Shown one piece after another: positions 1-9,558 of a DNA stretch of 64,000 nt. The first letter of the stretch is position 1. The number at the start of each line of letters is the position of its first letter. Location of the stretch: assembly GCA_034509925.1 (NCBI GenBank), contig CM067530.1:7504001-7568000 (forward strand). The letters are read 5' to 3'. The notes under the pieces were generated by a model. That model was not told the DNA's origin, made no database searches, and worked only from the letters and a program-made list of their open reading frames with translations. Both the position numbers and the translations under genes were made by a program. The DNA is from Hirudinaria manillensis. Lineage: Eukaryota; Annelida; Clitellata; Hirudinida; Hirudinidae.

Positions 1-19
1 TTGAAAACTATGCACTTAC

Positions 20-790
20 AAGTCTCATATCAGCATCCAACTGAGGTCCATGCTTGCTTAGAACTGATTTAATTTGTGATGCAAATTCATTGGCATATTC
101 TTTGTAACATTGACAAACCTGAGTTTAAAAGGCAAACTATCTAGTTCAAATAACCTAATAACCACAAAAGGCTTTTATCATCACAATAGAATATATGTAG
201 GTATCATAATCAATAAACATAAACAACAAGAAATTGTATCAGCTAACCTGGGCAAGAAACATAACCAGTGATATCAATTCTTCTTCGTGACTCGAGGGAT
301 TCAAAAGGAAGGTTTTCCATAGCTCGTTAAATTTTTTATAAGTTTCATCAAACTGAAATTTTGAAAATCAGAGTGATTTAAAAGAAACCAATGCCAACAT
401 TCAGAGAAAAATCCGTTTTAGTCTCAGCAGCACATAAAGCAATTCTTTATTAAAATAACTCGGTTTATGGGTCAATACATGCATTTTATTTCAGGCTATT
501 GTGTTTGCAAAAACTTAAAACAAATTTAATGTGACACGTTAAGATAATAGCGATACTAAAATTTTCCATAAAGGTTTCTATTCAAATAGTAAATTACTTT
601 GAAATCATAGGAGCTACAGCTCGAAATGTGTTAAATATCGAGGGCAGAAGTGAAATCATAGGAACATGGGGAAATAAATTTCTGATTTCGAAAAAAATTA
701 AAAACCAACGCTGTCTTTATAAGATTCGGGATCTTTCTTCATACGATTTTGAAGAAGAATCAAAGACGATTTTTCTGTACTCTCCGTCAT
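20..790 (-). CDS. SDAD1: SDAD1 / Sda1 homolog, N-terminal exons (partial)
   Basis: SDA1-family proteins are nucleolar factors needed for 60S ribosomal subunit maturation and export. Three minus-strand coding exons are visible: 790-710 (start codon 790-788), 352-248 and 118-20, each with GT-AG borders and all in phase 0. The joined product has about 95 residues, begins MTESTEK and contains LQNRMKKDPESYKD, ELISLVMFLAQ and HGPQLDADMRL. These align in order with the N-terminus of human SDAD1 as I recall it (LQNLIKRDPPAY, LVMFMAQ, LDPDLRM). The gene continues beyond position 1 through the intron that starts at 19, so only roughly the first 14% is present. A plus-strand reading frame over 628-828 is the antisense of exon 1. 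Identity is confident because the exon order, phases and three motif blocks agree. Confidence 0.9.
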
Positions 791-1890
791 GTTTAGATGT
801 TTCTGTTTTGAGCGACAAAACAAAATAACATCTCCACGTGAATAAACAAATAGATCCTTTCATTAAGCCGATTTAAAAATAATAAATATTATACTATAAA
901 TTATTTTATGACATTTACTACATCTTAAATTTATATTCACTCTCCAATTTCTTATTAACATCTTTAACTCAAATCCAACTGTTAATTAAAATTGCCTAGT
1001 GGCTAGTTTTTTTCAGAGGATCCTCATTTTTAGCAGTTTTATCTGCATACATATTCAAAATTAAAAGCGAGGAAAATTATTTATAGTCGAAATAAATCGT
1101 AATGAAGTCTTGTTTGCCACATAAACCCTAATTTCTAGCCATTCTAGAACGAGAATCGGTAGTCCTTTGGCAACTATTTTTAAAACGTTCATCGTATCAA
1201 CCACCAATATCTTTACTACTAGCAACAGTAAGTAATAATTCAATGGGCCCTCAAACCTTCAGAACACCGAGGGCCGCATTTAATATTTTTAAAGTGTCTG
1301 CTGCTGCATAATTTAAAAATTTGAAACATCATAAATAAAAATAAAAATTGTTAACCGTCAACGCAACAAATGTGTTTTTCAAATACTTCGGTTTTATGAA
1401 GAACATCTAGAAAAAAGTCTTTTCCTACCGATGAAGTATCATCATTTAAAAGTTGGATAAGTGACAGGCAAATAACTCACAGAAAAGAGTTTAAATTACC
1501 TAGCCCACTCAGATCCTAACCTAACCCTACCTAAACTCCACCCTACCCCATCTTCTGACTCCTGAAATTCATGGCAAAAGCTAAAACTTGTGAATGTAAG
1601 CTGACTTTTGCCTATCACTTATCCAAGTACCACCAAAGTCGATCACTACCCCACGTTCCAATGCATACCACCGCCACACCAAAATATTTTAGACCCATCC
1701 CTGAGTTCATAAATCTTATTTTATTTATAATAATGGATCATGATGATGACATATTTCATAATAAATTAATAATGAATTAATCAATCAACAAATTATCGAA
1801 TATAATTATGCGACTTAATCATCCGTGGCTTTCATAAACACGAAAGAATATTAAGTGAAATCAGACGAGAGTTTGTAAACATTGGAAGAC
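791..1890. other. Intergenic region between SDAD1 and the peptide array
   Basis: No coding exon could be supported here. The stretch is AT-rich and holds the 5' flank of SDAD1 (transcribed leftwards) and that of the first family A peptide gene (rightwards). Open frames at 1061-1243 and 1571-1780 are short, have no recognisable motif and lack splice support. Confidence 0.6.
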
Positions 1891-1897
1891 TATAAAA
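1891..1897 (+). promoter_or_regulatory. TATA box of peptide gene A1
   Basis: TATAAAA lies 166 bp upstream of the A1 start codon. The same motif in the context GACTATAAAA recurs upstream of each other A gene at 3871, 8126, 11719 and 15209, so it is the likely core promoter of the family. Confidence 0.65.
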
Positions 1898-2062
1898 CCG
1901 AACGACAACCAAACTGCAGTAGAACCACGAAACAGTTCGGTGTAAATTCAATAATTAGTTAACTTATTAGTATTACTTAACACTATAATATTATTAGTAC
2001 TCAATAAATAAATATATTTATATTTCTTCATTTTAAAAATAATCATCTAAATTCGTTAGATT

Positions 2063-2314
2063 ATGCAGCTTTTCGACGTGTTTCTCCTGGCCATCATTTG
2101 CGGAGTGGTCATCTCTGATAGCAACGCAGACGATTACGACTCTCTTCCAAACTTGGACAGGGATCAGATGCACTCCTTTCTGGATGGAAACGATTACAAC
2201 ATGAGAAGTGGAAAGAGATTCAACGGAAGAATCATTCGACCTGAACTGAGGATGAAAATGTTTCCCGAAATGAGACTCGGCAAAAGACTTCCACCAATCA
2301 CCATGAGGGGATGA
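2063..2314 (+). CDS. Family A secreted peptide precursor, copy A1
   Basis: 83-residue precursor of unknown identity. Residues 1 to about 19 (MQLFDVFLLAIICGVVISDS) form a signal peptide, followed by an acidic spacer (ADDYDSLPNLDRDQ). Three segments then each end in glycine: one ending NMRS-GKR, one containing RPELRMKMFPEMRL-GKR, and a terminal LPPITMR-G. G-K-R is the classical dibasic cleavage plus C-terminal amidation signal, so up to three amidated peptides are predicted. There are no cysteines. The start follows a likely splice acceptor (TTCGTTAG, ending 2059), so a 5' UTR intron is possible. A1 differs from A2-A4 in the spacer (DSLPNLDRDQMHSF) and has diverged upstream sequence. Possible roles are neuropeptide, exocrine or pheromone-like peptide; the sequence does not decide. 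Confidence 0.8.
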   Translation: MQLFDVFLLAIICGVVISDSNADDYDSLPNLDRDQMHSFLDGNDYNMRSGKRFNGRIIRPELRMKMFPEMRLGKRLPPITMRG

Positions 2315-2842
2315 ATTAAGAACTATTGAATAACAATGATATTTGTATTTTGATAACTTTTTACAAATGAACATGTAGTTTTGAATTTAAAGAAGTAAAA
2401 ATGCTTACTTCAATAATTTAAATAACAATACTGATACTTGCACAAACTATGTATTTTTTTATCCTACATTAACTACGCAATGTTCCCTCTAAAGGTTTGT
2501 ATGTAAAAGTTACAACTTGAGGGTCAAAAAATGAAGCCAATGACTTACGTGGGCCGAAATTTATTACATGTTATTATATGAATATTATTATATTACTTTA
2601 AATTAACGTTGAAGCCTTGACAAGAGTTTTGGTTTAAGCTGCTTTAAATAACACAAGTTTCGCAAGAAAGAAGACAATATAAACCGTTATCATCAACACT
2701 GTAATTACTTGAAGCATTCGTTGTTCATGGTTATAATTTAAAAATTACTTGTTACATAATTTTTAAAAACGATGAATTGAGTATAAAATAATTAATCACG
2801 GCTATCATTAAAAACCTTTGATTTATTGTGGGTTGAGAAACC

Positions 2843-2871
2843 TATATTAGGCTTCGCTCAAGCCTTATCAG
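2843..2871 (+). promoter_or_regulatory. Core promoter of family B genes (copy B1)
   Basis: TATATTA at 2843 is followed 25 bp later by an initiator-like TCAG at 2868, about 70 bp before the B1 start codon. The motif pair with its intervening GGCTTCGCTCAAGCC is preserved upstream of all nine B genes, including the diverged end copies B1 and B9. This makes it the best core-promoter candidate. A second TATA-like element (GGTATAAAAC) sits further upstream in most copies. Confidence 0.55.
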
Positions 2872-2937
2872 AGATTCAGAGTGTCAGCTCAACAAAGATT
2901 TAAAATTTCTCTTTATACAATTTGATTTGAGTTGAAG

Positions 2938-3135
2938 ATGCAACTTTCGTTCGTGTTTATCCTAGTCGTACTTTGCGAAGTGGTAACCAAGGCGGACTTG
3001 GAAGACCTGCCAGCCTACTTGGCCAGTTTTAGAAATGCACTCGGCGGAAGAAACATTCCAAGTCAACTGAGAATGAAAATGTTCTCCAAAGTGGGATCTG
3101 GCAAAAGGTTTCCACCGATCATTCTGATAGGATAA
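2938..3135 (+). CDS. Family B secreted peptide precursor, copy B1 (divergent end copy)
   Basis: 65-residue precursor starting at the ATG of MQLSFVFILVVLCEVV. The in-frame TTG two codons upstream is not a start. A signal peptide of about 19 residues is followed by DLEDLPAYLASFRNALGGRN, the core LRMKMFSK and a G-K-R site. The tail is FPPIILIG, unlike the LPPITMRG of most copies, and the spacer lacks one Glu codon. Its upstream DNA lacks the 50-bp block found at B2-B8. The final glycine still allows amidation. A poly(A) signal lies at 3252-3257. Confidence 0.8.
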   Translation: MQLSFVFILVVLCEVVTKADLEDLPAYLASFRNALGGRNIPSQLRMKMFSKVGSGKRFPPIILIG

Positions 3136-3251
3136 ACGTTGAATGAGGCTCCATTACAGTAAAATGTCGAATACCAATTTACATAATCGAAATACGTTCT
3201 AAAGTATTTTGACATGTTTTAAAATGTTTAAGCACAATGTTGAGGTTTAAA

Positions 3252-3257
3252 AATAAA
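3252..3257 (+). terminator. Poly(A) signal of peptide gene B1
   Basis: AATAAA occurs 117 bp after the B1 stop codon in the context TTTAAAAATAAACGTTTG. The same context follows most other B copies (for example near 6756, 7506, 9676, 11096, 13156 and 14582), supporting its use as the 3' end signal. Confidence 0.6.
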
Positions 3258-4167
3258 CGTTTGAAAGTTCAATGATTGATATTATCTGGCAATTTTAATA
3301 ATTCAGACATTTTAATAACAAAATAGAACCGAAAGAAAATAAAACAAAGATAAGGTCATAAACATTCAAAGTGCAGTAATGCTTTAAAAGGCGACAAAAA
3401 TAAAAATTCTTATAATATTATTTAAATTACTAAGTATACAGGTTCCCACTGACTTTTGTTATCCGATTATTAATAAATTAATATTGTTATATAATACTAT
3501 ACTGCATTTTTATGTCCGAAGTTGTTAATATCACTTTACGTTATTCTTACATACTAATTCCAAATATAAGAAATATAACATCTGAGACTAAGAACATCCG
3601 AGAGATTACGAAGTTCAAAAGAAAGAAGGTATGCACAATAAAAATATCTTATTGAACATTATTTATTTATTCATGGTAAAGAAATATAAATGCAAATTAT
3701 CATTTTGAACAGAACAGATTATTTTCCTCTTATTATTATTGTTCGTACATACCATGATTTATCCAAATGAATGAACGAAATATTTGTTTGGTTTTCTTGG
3801 CTCAATCATTTGTGCAAATAAATGGTGCAAATTATGTGAAATCATGTGTATAATTAAAACGCGGAAAGACTATAAAAGCATCCGGAAGTGCTGGAATAAA
3901 TCCAAGTTGATCAATGCTACAATGGTATGTTGTTTAAATAAACCAATTTCAATGTTCGATTTAAGTTCAATAAGTCTTTCAAGTATAAACTTATATCTTA
4001 GGAAAACCGAAGAATTTGCCTCACTTTGTCAATTCGCATTATTCCATTGCGGGATTTTATTGGAATTTATGTAGGACTTGCGCAAATAATTAATTACTTC
4101 ATCGTACTAAATCTTTTTTAAAGATTAAAAATGAATTGAATGAATTTGAATGTGATTGTTGTAGAAG

Positions 4168-4419
4168 ATGCAAGTTTTGGATATTTTCATCCTGGCCACA
4201 CTTTGCGGAGTGGTCATCTCCGATAGCACCGCAGACGATTACGACTCTTTTCCAAACTCGGAAAGGGATCAACTGTACTCCATTCTGGATGGAAACGATT
4301 ACAACATGAGAAGTGGAAAGAGATTCAACGGAAGAATCATTCGACCTGAACTGAGGATGAAAATGTTTCCCGAAATGAGACTCGGCAAAAGACTTCCACC
4401 AATCACCATGAGGGGATGA
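4168..4419 (+). CDS. Family A secreted peptide precursor, copy A2
   Basis: 83-residue family A precursor: signal peptide MQVLDIFILATLCGVVISDS, acidic spacer (TADDYDSFPNSERDQ), then segments ending MRS-GKR, MRL-GKR and TMR-G. The only clear change from A3 and A4 is Ser for Leu in PNSERDQ. The coding exon follows an acceptor (TTGTTGTAG, exon from 4165). A matching donor GTATGT follows an ATG at 3922-3924, so translation may really begin one exon earlier (ATG then AAG ATG), adding Met-Lys. The TATA box is at 3871. I do not recognise the family. Confidence 0.82.
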   Translation: MQVLDIFILATLCGVVISDSTADDYDSFPNSERDQLYSILDGNDYNMRSGKRFNGRIIRPELRMKMFPEMRLGKRLPPITMRG

Positions 4420-4840
4420 ATTGTTGACGTTGTAGATGTGTTTTAAGGCGTTTAATTAATTTTTTTTCAGTTACCTCCATTTCTACGTATCAATTATAGA
4501 TTTGTGTGCCATTGTAATTTCGTTGTGATGAATACACATTTCTTGTCTTAATTTTCTTTCGAAAACACGTAATGATAACCTCTATGGTTTCATTATTCCC
4601 AAGAAATATTGAATAAATGAGAGAACTATATGTAATGCTAAATATTATAATATGTAAATTTTAAATTTATTTAAAATTACTACATTTATATGAAATATTG
4701 CTATAACATATATCCATTTTTATTACTTTGGCCATTCGTTGTTTACAGTTAGATATTTATTGCATAATTTTTGCATTCGATGAATTGACAACTACTGGGT
4801 ATAAAACAATAATTAAACACGGCTATCCTTCAAAACCTAC

Positions 4841-4890
4841 ATTTCATGAAACACGTCATGCAGTGCAACCGAAAGGATCGCGTGAAATCC
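4841..4890 (+). promoter_or_regulatory. Conserved 50-bp upstream block of interior B genes
   Basis: The block runs from ATTTCATGAAACACGTCATG to CGTGAAATCC and contains CACGTCATG, an E-box/CRE-like core. It lies about 125 bp before the B2 start codon and recurs nearly unchanged upstream of B3 (about 6266), B4psi (7019), B5 (9185), B6 (10611), B7 (12667) and B8 (14088). It is missing before B1 and B9, where the flanking sequence joins directly to GATTTATTGTGGG. A regulatory role is inference; the presence/absence pattern is seen. Confidence 0.5.
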
Positions 4891-5013
4891 TATGATTTAT
4901 TGTGGGCAAAGAAACCTATATTAGGCTTCGCTCAAGCCTTATCAGAGATTTAGAGTATCAGCTCAACAAAGATTTAAAATTTATCTCTGTATACAATTCG
5001 TTTTGAGTTGAAG

Positions 5014-5214
5014 ATGCAACTTTCGTTCGTGTTTCTCCTAGTCATTCTTTGCGGAGTGGTAACCAAGGCGGACTTGGAAGAAGACCTGCCAGCCTACTTG
5101 GCCAGTTTTAGAAATGCACTCGACGGAAGAAACATTCCAAGTGAACTGAGAATGAAAATGTTCCCCGAAGTGGGATCTGGCAAGAAACTTCCACCGATCA
5201 CCATGAGAGGATAA
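5014..5214 (+). CDS. Family B secreted peptide precursor, copy B2
   Basis: 66-residue precursor representing the B consensus: signal peptide MQLSFVFLLVILCGVVTKA, acidic helix-like spacer (DLEEDLPAYLASFRNALDGR), NIPSELRMKMFPEVGS-GKK, then LPPITMR-G. Compared with family A, the G-K-R site before FNGR is lost and the second site is G-K-K here. The shared LRMKMFPE core and LPPITMRG tail show common descent of A and B. It appears to be a single coding exon. The 72-residue antisense frame is a shadow. Confidence 0.82.
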   Translation: MQLSFVFLLVILCGVVTKADLEEDLPAYLASFRNALDGRNIPSELRMKMFPEVGSGKKLPPITMRG

Positions 5215-5619
5215 ACGTTGAATGAGGCTCCATTCCAGTAAAATGTCGACTACCATTTTACATCATCGAAATGCGTTTTAAAGTACTTTGACATGTTTTA
5301 AAATGTTTAAGCACAATGTTGAATCTTTAAAAATAAAGATTGAGCCGTTTTTGTGAACTTGTATACATATCATTCTTTGAAGGCAATCTTTAATACGAAT
5401 GCAAAGATTGATATGATCTGCCAATTTTAAGAATTCAGACATTTTAATAAGAATATTGCGAAAGTATAGAAAGAAAATAAAACAAAGATAATTATCTTGA
5501 AAGTCGTAAAGATACAAAGTCTAATAATGCCTTAGAAACTTTAGTTTCCCGATTATTAATAAATTATTAATATTAGATATAATAATTATTTAATTATAAT
5601 TTTGTCAAGAATTTAAAAC

Positions 5620-5670
5620 TTGCTTCTAACCGAGTCAGGATTTGAACCAACATTCGTAACCAATGACATA
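5620..5670 (-). repeat. tRNA-like B-box remnant repeated in the array
   Basis: On the minus strand this holds GGTTCAAATCC (plus positions 5638-5648), a perfect RNA polymerase III B-box. The flanks do not fold into a full T-arm and no A-box is evident, so it looks like the end of a tRNA-derived SINE. Copies recur at 9983-9993 and 13460-13470, with a variant (GGTTCAATGCC) at 16841-16851, carried along by the segmental duplications. Confidence 0.35.
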
Positions 5671-5769
5671 AAATTAAAAGTTTTCTGTACAAATGCTTAC
5701 TTGAATAATTTAAATAACAATACTGATACTTGCATAAATTCTGTATTTTGCTATCCTGCAAAAAGTGCA

Positions 5770-5910
5770 TTATTGGTTCGTACGCAATGTTCCCTCTAAG
5801 GAACCTCTAAAGGTTTGCAGGCAAAAGTTTGCTTGTGAGCCAAAGAACGATGCCATTGTCTTCTGTAGGCCGAATTACCAGCTTTATTATCCGGGAATAA
5901 TAATAATAAT
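5770..5910 (+). repeat. Dispersed-repeat-like segment ending in an AAT microsatellite
   Basis: Begins near GCAATGTTCCCTCTAAGG and ends in an (AAT)n run. The same segment is at about 10115-10255 and 13592-13735, with older diverged copies near 2475 and 8845. The 5' end resembles hAT-type terminal sequences as I remember them, but no matching inverted terminus was found, so class is uncertain. The 63-residue open frame across it starts at a non-ATG codon and is not supported as a gene. Confidence 0.3.
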
Positions 5911-6436
5911 AATATTAATAATACACATTGATACCAATAATACATATTATCATTAAAAAATATATTACATTCATAAACAAACGTTGAAGCCTTGACTAGA
6001 GTTTTGGTTCGGGATGTTTCAAATAACTTAAATTTCTTGAGAAATGTAATTTCTTGGTAGTATTTCCAAAGACAATTCTAACATGTAACGTATGAAGGAA
6101 ATTAAATAAACCATTATTGTCTCTCACTGTTACTACTTGGGCCATTCGTTGTTTAAAGTTAGAATTTAAAAAAAAATATTTATTGCATAATTTTTGCATT
6201 CGATGAATTGACAACTACTGGGTATAAAACAATAATTAAACACGGCTAACCTTCAAAACCTATATTTCATGAAACACGTCATGCAGCGCAACCGAAAGGA
6301 TCGCGTGAAATCCTATGATTTATTGTGGGCAGAGAAACCTATATCAGGCTTCGCTCAAGCCTTATCAGAGATTCAGAGTATCAGCTCAACAAAGATTTAA
6401 AATTTATCTCTGTATACAATTCGTTTTGAGTTGAAG

Positions 6437-6640
6437 ATGCAACTTTCGTTCGTGTTTCTCCTAGTCATTCTTTGCGGAGTGGTAACCAAGGCAGACTTGG
6501 AAGAAGACCTGCCAGCCTACTTGGCCAGTTTTAGAAATGCACTCGGCGGAAGAAACATTCCAAGCCAACTGAGAATGAAAATGTTCCCCGAAGTTGGATC
6601 TGGCAAAAGACTTCAACCAGAGATGTTGAGGATGGGATAA
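6437..6640 (+). CDS. Family B secreted peptide precursor, copy B3
   Basis: 67-residue B precursor with the usual signal peptide and LPAYLASFRNALGGRN spacer, but SQLRMKMFPEVGS-GKR and a different tail, LQPEMLRMG. The tail keeps the final glycine, so amidation after RM is possible. The same tail occurs in B8, which suggests a tail type shared by the second B gene of some duplication units. The 50-bp upstream block and core promoter are present. Confidence 0.8.
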   Translation: MQLSFVFLLVILCGVVTKADLEEDLPAYLASFRNALGGRNIPSQLRMKMFPEVGSGKRLQPEMLRMG

Positions 6641-7185
6641 TCGTTGAATAAGGCTCCATTCCAGTAAAATGTCGACCACCATTTTACATCATCGAAATGC
6701 GTAATAAAGTAATTTAACCTGTTTTAAAATGTTAAACCATAATGTTGAATCTTTAAAAATAAACGTTTGATAGTTCAAAGATTGATATCTGGTAATTTTA
6801 AGAATTAAGAATTAAGACATTTTAATAACAAAATAGAACCGAAAAAATTAAATTTTAAATTAAAATTATGAAATATTATTATTACATATATCCAATTTTA
6901 TTACATTGGCCATTCGCTGTTTACAGTTCGATATTTATTGCATAATTTTTGCAATCGATGAATTGACAACTACTGAGTATAAAACAATAATTAAACACGG
7001 CTATCCTTCAAAACCTATATTTCATGAAACACGTCATGCAGTGCAACTGAAAGGATCGCGTGAATTACTATGATTTATTGTGGGCAAAGAAACCTATATT
7101 AGGCTTCGCTCAAGCCTTATCAGAGATTCAGAGCTCAAGAAAGATTTAAAATTTATCTCTTTATACAATTCGTTTTGAGTTGAAG

Positions 7186-7389
7186 ATGCAACTTTCGTTC
7201 GTGTTTCTCCTAGTCATTCTTTGCGGAGTGGTAACCAAGGCAGACTTGGAAGAAGACCTGCCAGCCTACTTGGCCAGTTTTTGAAATGCACTCGGCGGAA
7301 GAAACATTCCAAGTGAACTGAGAATGAAAATGTTCCCCGAAATTGGATCTGGCAAAAGACTTCAACCAAACATCTTCAGGATGGGATAA
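7186..7389 (+). pseudogene. Family B copy B4, inactivated by an in-frame stop
   Basis: The frame matches the other B genes from start to stop, but codon 33 is TGA (7282-7284) where every intact copy has AGA in ASFRNAL, a single A-to-T change. The stop falls after the signal peptide and spacer and before the LRMKMFPE core, so no predicted mature peptide could be made. Downstream the frame stays open and would end LQPNIFRMG, a third variant of the B3/B8 tail. Promoter and upstream block are intact, so it may still be transcribed. Confidence 0.85.
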
Positions 7390-8417
7390 TCGTTGATTAA
7401 GGCTCCATTCCAGTAAAATGTCGACCACCATTTTACATCATCGAAATGCGTATTAAAGTAATTTAACCTGTTTTAAAATGTTAAACCATAATGTTGAATC
7501 TTTAAAAATAAACGTTTGAAATTTCAGTGATTGATATTATCTGGCAATTTTAAGAATTCAGACATTTTAATAACAAAATAGAACCGAGAGAAAATAAAAC
7601 AAAGATAAGGTCATAAACATTCAAAGTGCGGTAATGCTTTAAAAGGCGACAAAAATAAAAATTTTTATAATATTATTTAAATTACTAAGTACACAGGTTC
7701 CCACTGACTTTTGTTACCCGATTATTAATAAATTATTAATATTGTTAACGTTATTAATCTTATATAATACTATACTGCTATTTTTTTGTCCAATATTGTG
7801 AGTTTTGATGTCACTTTACGGTATTTCTATATAGTAATTGTAAATATAACTTCCGAGTGATTAAGAAGTTCAAAAGAAAAAAGATATGCACAATAAAAAT
7901 ATTATACTGAACATTATTTATTTATTCATAGTAAAGAAATATAAATGCAAATTATCATTTTGAACAGAACAGATTATTTTCCTCTTATTATTATTGTTCG
8001 TACATACCATGATTCATCCAAATGAATGAACGAAATATTTGTTTGGTTTTCTTGGCTCAATCATTTGTGCAAATAAATGGTGCAAATTATATGAAATCAT
8101 GTGTATAATTAAAACGCGGAAAGACTATAAAAGCATCCGGAAGTGCTGGAATAAATCCAAGTTGATCAGTGCTACAATGGTATGGTGTTAAAATAAACCA
8201 ATTTCAATGTTCGATTTAAGTTCAATAAGTCTTTCAAGTATAAACTTATATCTTAGGAAAACCGAAGAATTTGCCTCACTTTGTCAATTCGCATTATTGC
8301 GGGATTTTATTGGAATTTATGTAGGACTTGCGAAAATAATTAATTACTTCATTGTACTAAATCTTTTTTAAAGATTAAAAATGAATTGAATGAATTTGAA
8401 TGTGATTATTGTAGAAG

Positions 8418-8669
8418 ATGCAAGTTTTGGATATTTTCATCCTGGCCACACTTTGCGGAGTGGTCATCTCCGATAGCACCGCAGACGATTACGACTCTTT
8501 TCCAAACTTGGAAAGGGATCAACTGTACTCCATTCTGGATGGAAACGATTACAACATGAGAAGTGGAAAGAGATTCAACGGAAGAATCATTCGACCTGAA
8601 CTGAGGATGAAAATGTTTCCCGAAATGAGACTCGGCAAAAGACTTCCACCAATCACCATGAGGGGATGA
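8418..8669 (+). CDS. Family A secreted peptide precursor, copy A3
   Basis: 83-residue family A consensus precursor with the same signal peptide, acidic spacer and three Gly-terminated segments as A4. The exon follows an acceptor (TATTGTAG). A conserved ATG-GTATGG donor lies about 240 bp upstream (ATG near 8176), and the TATA box is at 8126-8132. The 3' flank after the stop resembles that of A1 rather than A2, so exchange between units is likely. Confidence 0.82.
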   Translation: MQVLDIFILATLCGVVISDSTADDYDSFPNLERDQLYSILDGNDYNMRSGKRFNGRIIRPELRMKMFPEMRLGKRLPPITMRG

Positions 8670-9357
8670 ATTAAGAACTATTGAATAACAATGTTATTTG
8701 TATTTTGATAGCTTTTTATAAATGAACATGTAGTTTTGAAATTAAAGAGGTGACGAGTTGTACAAATGCTTACTTGAATAATTTAAATAACAATACTCAT
8801 ACTTCCATATACTATGTATTTTTCTAACCTTCACTTAGAACGCGATGTTCCCTCTATCGAACCTCTAAAGGTTTGTATGTAAAAGTTACAGCTTCAGGGT
8901 CAAAGAATGAAGCCAATGACTTATGTGAGCCGAAATTTATTACATATTATTATCTTACTTTGTTAAATAAATGTTGAAGCCTTGACAAGAGTTTTGGTTT
9001 AAGCTGCTTTAAATAACACAAGTTTAGCAAGAAAGAAGACAATATAAACCGTTATCATCAACACTGTAATTACTTGAAGCATTCGTTGTTCATGGTTATA
9101 ATTTAAAAATTACTTGTTACATAATTTTTGAAAATGATGAATTGAGTATAAAATAATTAATCACGGCTATCCTTAAAAACCCAGATTTCATGAAACACGT
9201 CATGCAGTGCAACCGAAAGGATCGCGTGAAATCCTATGATTTATTGTGGGCAGAGAAACCTATATTAGGCTTCGCTCAAGCCTTATCAGAGATTCAGAGT
9301 ATCAGCTCAACAAAGATTTAAAATTTATCTCTTTATACAATTCGGTTTGAGTTGAAG

Positions 9358-9558
9358 ATGCAACTTTCGTTCGTGTTTCTCCTAGTCATTCTTTGCGGAG
9401 TGGTAACCAAGGCGGACTTGGAAGAAGACCTGCCAGCCTACTTGGCCAGTTTTAGAAATGCACTCGACGGAAGAAACATTCCAAGTGAACTGAGAATGAA
9501 AATGTTCCCCGAAGTTGGATCTGGCAAGAAACTTCCACCGATCACCATGAGAGGATAA
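9358..9558 (+). CDS. Family B secreted peptide precursor, copy B5
   Basis: 66-residue B consensus protein, identical in the predicted translation to B2 and B7: signal peptide, LEEDLPAYLASFRNALDGRN spacer, core LRMKMFPEVGS-GKK and tail LPPITMRG. The conserved upstream block and TATATTA core promoter are present. Confidence 0.82.
   Translation: MQLSFVFLLVILCGVVTKADLEEDLPAYLASFRNALDGRNIPSELRMKMFPEVGSGKKLPPITMRG

Noticed and set aside
3784-4074. 96-codon frame upstream of A2
   Set aside because: Contains the TATA box and 5' exon of A2; the frame is broken in the equivalent duplicated segments upstream of A3-A5.
5038-5256. 72-73-codon antisense frames over each B gene (MVVDILLEW type), conserved at all copies
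   Set aside because: Conserved only because the sense genes are duplicated; no signal peptide or promoter on that strand.
5765-5956. 63-codon frame repeated at 10110 and 13587
   Set aside because: Starts at a non-ATG codon, ends in poly-Ile from an AAT microsatellite and lies in a repeated spacer. Treated as a repeat.
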